From contig CAZNHZ010000001.1 of NCBI GenBank assembly GCA_964573015.1, positions 248,001 to 312,000 of the forward strand: DNA of 64,000 nucleotides, given 5' to 3'. Position numbers and translations under genes: made by a program. This DNA is from JAPUDQ01 sp964573015. Its GTDB lineage: Bacteria > Patescibacteriota > Saccharimonadia > Saccharimonadales > Saccharimonadaceae. The notes below the pieces were generated by a model. It was not told where the DNA came from. It was given only the letters and a program-made list of their open reading frames with translations, and did not search any database. Positions 59,516 through 64,000 of the stretch are shown one piece after another; the first letter of the stretch is position 1, and every line of letters starts with the position of its first letter.

Positions 59516-60783
59516 TACACTCCACGAAGTTGTTTGATGACTGAGCCAAACCAGCGTGCGCTGGAGCGCGGCGTTCTTTGCATTGTACGATAATTAACGG
59601 CAATAAGTCCAAACCGCGGCCATTTGCCATACGCCCATTCAAGGTTATCAAGCAGACTCCAGTGCAAATATCCCCTGATGTCGGCGCCTTTTTTCATCGC
59701 TTTGTCGATCGCGTCGATTGTATGAGCAATCCACCATTTGCGATAACGATCATGCGTATCGGCAACGCCGCTTTCGGTGATAATGATAGGAATTTTGTAT
59801 TTATTGTAGATACGCAGCAACACAAACTCCAGATGGTCAGGCTTCATTTCCCAACCCAAATCTTGCGTGAAGTCAGACTCGTTGTTCATACGCCCATCGA
59901 TATAACGATTGGAGAAATAATAGTTTATACCCAGCCAATCCATATGACGCCGCGTGGCATTGATATAAAGATAGTCTTCCATATAAATCGTAAACCACAT
60001 AAATAGCCTGGTCTTGAGCCGCTTGTCGCCGGCATAATGATTGGCGATATTTTTGGTCGTACCCAGCCGAAAATGCCGCGGCCGCAGAGCGTGCGCCATC
60101 TTGGCCACCCGGTTGTGAGCTACGGCGATATTGCGGTATGTCCAGTACCCGAGCGCATACTGGCCTTTTTTGGACGGCGGCCACTCCCCCTCGTGCAGCC
60201 AGCCAAATGCCACGTAGACTTCCGGCTCATTAAAAGTACAAACCAGTCGGAAGTGATCGCCTAGCTCGCTAAAGATTTTTTGGCAAAACCGCACGAAAAA
60301 TTTGATATTACGCCGCTTTTCAAATCCGCCCTTTTCGGCAAACCAGACCGGTGTTGTCCAGTGAAACATAGTGACAACCGGCTCGATACCGCGGGCTTTT
60401 AAAGCAATTAGATAGCGTCGATAATGTTCGATCTCCTGATTATCCCAATGCCCCTCGTGCGGCTCGATGCGAGACCACTCTATGCTGAAGCGAAAGGCAT
60501 TCATGTGCATCGATGTCAGCAAATCAAAGTCTTCCTCATAGCGATGATAGTGATCGACTGCTCGACCTGAAACATAGTTTGACGGGTTGGCGGCCTCACG
60601 GGCAATTTCATTCCATATTGGCAAGTCGCGTAATTTGTATTTGGCTTGACTCGCCAAGCTTTTGGCATTCTCCAGCTCCCAAACCGTCCATTGATTGTGA
60701 GTGCCGCCTTCAACCTGATGAGCGCTGGTAGCTGCGCCCCAGAGAAACTTTTTTGGAAATTTGTATTTTAGTGGCATTTTCAT
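59515..60783 (-). CDS. Family 1 glycoside hydrolase (beta-glucosidase-like)
   Basis: A 422-residue GH1 enzyme: FPKKFLWGAATSAHQVEGG at the start, acid/base Glu186 in TFNEPEVY, nucleophile Glu337 in IITESGVAD, and GYLHWSLLDNLEWAYGKWPRFGLIAV at the end. There is no signal peptide, so a cytoplasmic beta-glycosidase of imported or recycled sugars is likely. TATACT ends 4 nt before the first ATG and 10 nt before an in-frame ATG at 60777, which may be the true start. Confidence 0.94.
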   Translation of the reverse strand: MKMPLKYKFPKKFLWGAATSAHQVEGGTHNQWTVWELENAKSLASQAKYKLRDLPIWNEIAREAANPSNYVSGRAVDHYHRYEEDFDLLTSMHMNAFRFSIEWSRIEPHEGHWDNQEIEHYRRYLIALKARGIEPVVTMFHWTTPVWFAEKGGFEKRRNIKFFVRFCQKIFSELGDHFRLVCTFNEPEVYVAFGWLHEGEWPPSKKGQYALGYWTYRNIAVAHNRVAKMAHALRPRHFRLGTTKNIANHYAGDKRLKTRLFMWFTIYMEDYLYINATRRHMDWLGINYYFSNRYIDGRMNNESDFTQDLGWEMKPDHLEFVLLRIYNKYKIPIIITESGVADTHDRYRKWWIAHTIDAIDKAMKKGADIRGYLHWSLLDNLEWAYGKWPRFGLIAVNYRTMQRTPRSSARWFGSVIKQLRGV

Positions 60784-60824
60784 TTGTAGTATACCGTGTA
60801 TTCATATGCGTTACAATAATAACG

Positions 60825-61685
60825 ATGTATCGACGACTTCTGCGCATAACTTGGCGAATCCTGACCGCCCTGCTGGTTGTAGGATTGTCTTACCTGACGG
60901 CATTTGTACTGCTGCCCTATTTTGATCAGCGCATGCCGGCATTTTTTGCTTTTACCCTCGCCTATGGAGTCTTCGCCTACGTCATTTTGCCGTTCGTCAG
61001 CCGGTTTTGGCACATCGTCTTTCGGCCGAATCATATCCCTCGCTACGTCGTTACGCCGGATGGCTGGCCGGCTGATCCTGTCAATATCGCCATCATCGCC
61101 AGCAGCAAAAAGCAATTCATCGCGGCTATGCGCCGTGCCGGCTGGTATGAGGCTGATCCAGCGACATGGCGCAACATGCTCCACGAAGCCCAAGCAATCA
61201 TATTTAACAAAAACTACTTTACCGCTCCTTTTAGCAACTTTTATCTCTTCGGCCGCAAATTTGATATCGGCTTTCAGCGGCCAATTGCCGGTAAGGCATC
61301 GCCACGCCACCGCCATCATGTCAGGTTTTGGCAATTAATTGAGGAACCTGAGATCGACAAAAATAACCATTTCGAATACTGGCTCACACGTTTGCAGCAT
61401 CTAATCGGCCGCAGGCACAAGGTTTGGATCGGCGCCGCGATCGAAGATACTTCCCCGGTAGGTATACGCTGGCGTAATCTCCAATTGACCCATCATAATT
61501 CTCGCGAACACACGCGCGAGCGGGATTTTATCGTCGATACCCTCATGGAGGCGAAAGCCATCCGTTCGGTCCGGATCATCCAAGAAGGCGAACCGTTTAA
61601 GATGCGCTCGCAAAACATCGGTACCAGTTTTGTCATCGACGGCAATATCAAAGTCGTCACTCTCAAGACTCGGCTCTTTTCGTAA
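60825..61685 (+). CDS. LssY C-terminal domain membrane protein
   Basis: A 286-residue protein: two membrane helices in the first 75 residues, then an LssY_C-like domain (VTPDGWPADPVNIAIIASSKKQFIAAMRRAGW, FSNFYLFGRKFDIGFQ, HRHHVRFWQL, HKVWIGAAIEDTS). The domain is found with PAP2 phosphatases in other bacteria; its function is unclear. The start was chosen by the promoter: TACAAT (60812-60817) ends 7 nt before this ATG, and the upstream in-frame start precedes it. Confidence 0.78.
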   Translation: MYRRLLRITWRILTALLVVGLSYLTAFVLLPYFDQRMPAFFAFTLAYGVFAYVILPFVSRFWHIVFRPNHIPRYVVTPDGWPADPVNIAIIASSKKQFIAAMRRAGWYEADPATWRNMLHEAQAIIFNKNYFTAPFSNFYLFGRKFDIGFQRPIAGKASPRHRHHVRFWQLIEEPEIDKNNHFEYWLTRLQHLIGRRHKVWIGAAIEDTSPVGIRWRNLQLTHHNSREHTRERDFIVDTLMEAKAIRSVRIIQEGEPFKMRSQNIGTSFVIDGNIKVVTLKTRLFS

Positions 61686-61744
61686 GCAACGTCGAAATGT
61701 TATCGACATACCCAGAAGTATTCATGTATGCTACGTAGCAGTAT

Positions 61745-62572
61745 ATGCTCAAAATTGCGATCCAAGGTCAGCCAGGCTCATTTCACGATGCCGTCGCCAG
61801 ACGGTACTTCGGTGATGCAATCGAACTGGCCTGCTGCGAGACATTTTCTGACGTTTTCGCGGCTGTCAGTGACGGGCGTGCTGACCAAGCCGTCTGTGCA
61901 GTTGAAAACTCTCTGTACGGCTCAATCACTGATGTCTATGATCTGATGCTGCAGTATCAATTCTCCGTCGTCGGCGAGGAGATCGAGCACATCCATCAAC
62001 AGTTGATTGCAGCTCATGGCGTCAAACTATCAGATATCAGTGAGGTGTATTCTCACCCCGTTGCGCTCAATCAATGCCGCGAATGGCTGGAACAAACTCT
62101 GCCCGATGCCGAAATCATCGAGCATCATGACACCGCCGGAGCCGTCGCTGATGTCAAACTGCTCGACTCACCATACGCCGCTGCAATTGCCGGACGTCAA
62201 GCGGCACAGCTGCATGACATGGCGATCATCGTCTCTGATATCGAAGATGAAAAAACCAACTTCACGCGATTTTTTATCCTCGATCCTACCGGCACCGCTC
62301 CCGTAAACGCCAACAAAGCTTCACTTGTGCTGACAACATCACACAGGCCTGGCGCACTCTACGCTGCTCTCGGCATCTTTGATGCACATGGCGTTAACCT
62401 GACGAAACTGGAATCACGCCCGATCCGCGGCCAGCGATTTCGCTATCAGTTTTTCGTCGATGCCGAATGTGACGCTGCCACCCTATCGGCAGTTATCGCT
62501 GGGCTTCAGCACCAAAAGTGCTCCGTAACCATCCTCGGTCACTATCACGCTGCCGACTCGTCTACAGCGTGA
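61745..62572 (+). CDS. pheA: Prephenate dehydratase with ACT domain
   Basis: A 275-residue enzyme converting prephenate to phenylpyruvate. The N-terminal catalytic part has IQGQPGSFHDAVA and AVCAVENSLYGSITDVYDLML, the TRF motif lies in KTNFTRFFIL, and the ACT regulatory domain has the Phe-binding ESRP (LTKLESRPIRG). No other aromatic-pathway gene is visible. It overlaps the convergent helicase gene by 11 nt. Confidence 0.94.
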   Translation: MLKIAIQGQPGSFHDAVARRYFGDAIELACCETFSDVFAAVSDGRADQAVCAVENSLYGSITDVYDLMLQYQFSVVGEEIEHIHQQLIAAHGVKLSDISEVYSHPVALNQCREWLEQTLPDAEIIEHHDTAGAVADVKLLDSPYAAAIAGRQAAQLHDMAIIVSDIEDEKTNFTRFFILDPTGTAPVNANKASLVLTTSHRPGALYAALGIFDAHGVNLTKLESRPIRGQRFRYQFFVDAECDAATLSAVIAGLQHQKCSVTILGHYHAADSSTA

Positions 62573-64000
62573 TATCTTCGCCAAAATGTTTTTGCAGCCG
62601 CAACAGGATCGAGCGCTCATGACGGCCAAACTTTTTGCTGAGTGTTCTTAGATCCGTACCGTTTTGAAATAATAACTTGAGCTCATCGTCATCTTCGGAC
62701 GACCACGGCCGGTAGGCGTTCGGATGTTTTTCACGCATTTTTTCCAAACGTTCTTGCCACGATGAGGCTTTTTTCTCTTTGTCGAGAGCTTTCTTGGCCG
62801 TTTGTTTGGCTCGTTTCTCAGCATTTTTTCTCAGGTACTCAAACCGTGCATGATCATCACAGGCTTTTTTGCGTAAGGACTCATCGATACGGAGCGCCTC
62901 ATCGCTAATTCGCAGCGCTATACGATTGATCCCGATAAGACTCAGCCCATCGAGTGAGCGTACACGCGACAACGCGACATAGCCCATGCCCTCGACAAAC
63001 GCTCGGCGTAAATCAATCCGAGCCGCATCGAGCGTCATGCCCTGGCTCTTGTGGACCGTAATCGCATAGGCCAGCCGCAATGGTATCTGCGTGAGACCAG
63101 CACGTTTTTTGTCGCCATCGCGCAGCTCCCAGGTATCGGGCTTCATCGTCACTGTCCGGCCGCTTAGAAACTCGACGATCGGATAATTTGTCAGTACATC
63201 AAACCCTACTACCGTGCCGATGCTGCCGTTGACGTATTTGCGCTCTGGGCTGTTTTTGATTGCCATGACCAGCGCGCCTGGTTTGAGCACAAGCTTCTCC
63301 TGCGCCAAACATGATCGCTTGAGTGACGTGACATAGTTTTCACTGCCGGTTGTTTGTGCTTCGTAGATATGCTCCTCGCCCTCGAGAGCGCTCAGCCGGG
63401 CTCGGTTAATGCGATCAACATCAACATTGACCGTATGCAGCTCAGTCACGCGATCGTTGTCGAGCTCCGCTTCGACGCGTGTCAGCAATTTTTCGGCATG
63501 TCCGCGGCGGATATCACCGCGACGCAGCGCATTCAGGATATCGAGCAGCACCTCATCCTCTTGGCGATGTTGCTCGCCGAGATAGCAGATGACCGGCTCT
63601 AACTCCTGCCAAACCTCGGCATTCACTACAAAACTTCCCTGCCTGCCCTCGCTACGGTTAATCGGTGGCAGCTGGAAGAAATCCCCGCAGAGCACGACCT
63701 GAATCCCGCCAAACGGCCGCGGGTCTTGACGGACAACGCGCGCGACTTTATCGACCATATCGAGCCGATAGTCATGCATCATACTGATCTCATCGATAAC
63801 AAGCACATCGGTTAGCTCGATCGTATCACGTCGGCTCTTGAGCAGGTAATCCTCAAAATCTTGCGGCAACTCATCATGCACGCCGATACCGCTCCATGAA
63901 TGAATCGTATTGCCGCCGATATGCGTCGCCGCCAGGCCGGTCGTTGCGGTAACTGAGATATGTTTTTTGGATTTTTTGGCAGCCTGAATAAACTGATTGA
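62562..64000 (-). CDS. PIF1-like superfamily 1 helicase, 5' end beyond the window
   Basis: The frame stays open to the right edge, so the N-terminus with the Walker A is missing. Visible: VTATTGLAATHIGGNTIHSWSGIG (motif Ia), VLVIDEISMM (Walker B), VVLCGDFFQLPPI (motif III), the C-terminal YAITVHKSQGMTLDAARIDL and YVALSRVRSLDGLSL. After ~70 basic helical residues comes a Myb/SANT-like DNA-binding segment (PWSSEDDDELKLLFQNG...LSKKFGRHERSILLRL). It unwinds DNA 5'-3', perhaps at forked or G-quadruplex structures. Confidence 0.92.
   Translation of the reverse strand, partial: NQFIQAAKKSKKHISVTATTGLAATHIGGNTIHSWSGIGVHDELPQDFEDYLLKSRRDTIELTDVLVIDEISMMHDYRLDMVDKVARVVRQDPRPFGGIQVVLCGDFFQLPPINRSEGRQGSFVVNAEVWQELEPVICYLGEQHRQEDEVLLDILNALRRGDIRRGHAEKLLTRVEAELDNDRVTELHTVNVDVDRINRARLSALEGEEHIYEAQTTGSENYVTSLKRSCLAQEKLVLKPGALVMAIKNSPERKYVNGSIGTVVGFDVLTNYPIVEFLSGRTVTMKPDTWELRDGDKKRAGLTQIPLRLAYAITVHKSQGMTLDAARIDLRRAFVEGMGYVALSRVRSLDGLSLIGINRIALRISDEALRIDESLRKKACDDHARFEYLRKNAEKRAKQTAKKALDKEKKASSWQERLEKMREKHPNAYRPWSSEDDDELKLLFQNGTDLRTLSKKFGRHERSILLRLQKHFGEDITL

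Noticed and set aside
1..64000. CRISPR arrays, insertion sequences, prophage genes, rRNA operons
   Set aside because: Looked for and not seen: no regularly spaced repeats, transposase, integrase or rRNA sequence.

Overview
The window looks like a chromosome segment from a Candidate Phyla Radiation bacterium, most likely Candidatus Saccharibacteria (TM7). The evidence is the mix of gene families: a complete-looking F-type ATP synthase operon, a compact dcw cell-wall cluster, a sortase, several membrane-anchored glycan enzymes, a lone TraD/TraG-like ATPase, and many small lineage-specific membrane proteins. Coding density is high, overlaps of 1-10 nt are common, and base composition is near 50% GC. 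TGA is used as an ordinary stop (for example mraY and the 28586 gene), so this is not one of the CPR lineages that recode UGA. The taxonomic call is inference; no 16S gene is present.

Layout. 1-4134 (minus): atpI/Z-B-E-F-H-A-G. 4232-6122: small zinc-ribbon-like protein, CobO-like ATPase, membrane-anchored glycosidase-like protein. 6126-10116 (minus): GT2, GT28-like and GT4 glycosyltransferases and an alpha/beta hydrolase, probably cell-envelope glycolipid or polysaccharide genes. 10265-14890: smpB, cytidylate-kinase-like, exodeoxyribonuclease III, guanylate-kinase-like, a degenerate NAD(P)HX-dehydratase-like protein and an unknown. 14891-16065: hairpin-rich stretch with a gene of foreign codon usage, a tRNA-Leu and a tRNA-Leu fragment. 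16122-25404: sortase, PEGA protein, gltX, DUF3048 protein, histidine kinase/response regulator pair. 25414-29460: tRNA-Glu, a 40-bp perfect palindrome, small proteins, a SIMPL protein, YajQ, an attenuator-like leader and two paralogous four-helix membrane proteins. 29463-34629: DEAD-box helicase with a structured leader, second kinase/regulator pair, RluB-type synthase. 34641-38780: small Shine-Dalgarno-led accessory genes interleaved with der, pth and a Fur/Zur-type regulator. 38867-46231: ZIP transporter, an unidentified roughly 410-nt structured RNA, dprA, topA, an HD hydrolase and a sigma-region-4/HARE protein. 46370-49159: TraD/VirB4-like ATPase. 49752-57979 (minus): mraZ, rsmH, ftsL, ftsI, mraY, ftsW, murG, ftsQ. 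58256-64000: small membrane protein, yvcK, GH1 glycosidase, LssY_C protein, pheA and a PIF1-like helicase cut by the window edge.

Two styles of expression are visible. Core and first-in-operon genes mostly have a sigma70-type promoter whose -10 hexamer sits only 6-9 nt before the start codon, so their mRNAs should be leaderless. Downstream operon genes and the small accessory genes have clear Shine-Dalgarno sequences. The accessory genes often have structured leaders and very strong GC-rich hairpins after the stop, and one (15248-15718) has codon usage typical of high-GC Actinobacteria, the known hosts of Saccharibacteria.

The most interesting candidates for undescribed biology are the structured RNA at 39922-40332, the terminator-bearing leader at 27980-28222, the pervasive leaderless promoters, the 40-bp palindrome at 25900-25939, the in-frame palindromic insertion inside Der, and the accessory gene cassettes. 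All family assignments come from reading the sequence; no database search was run.
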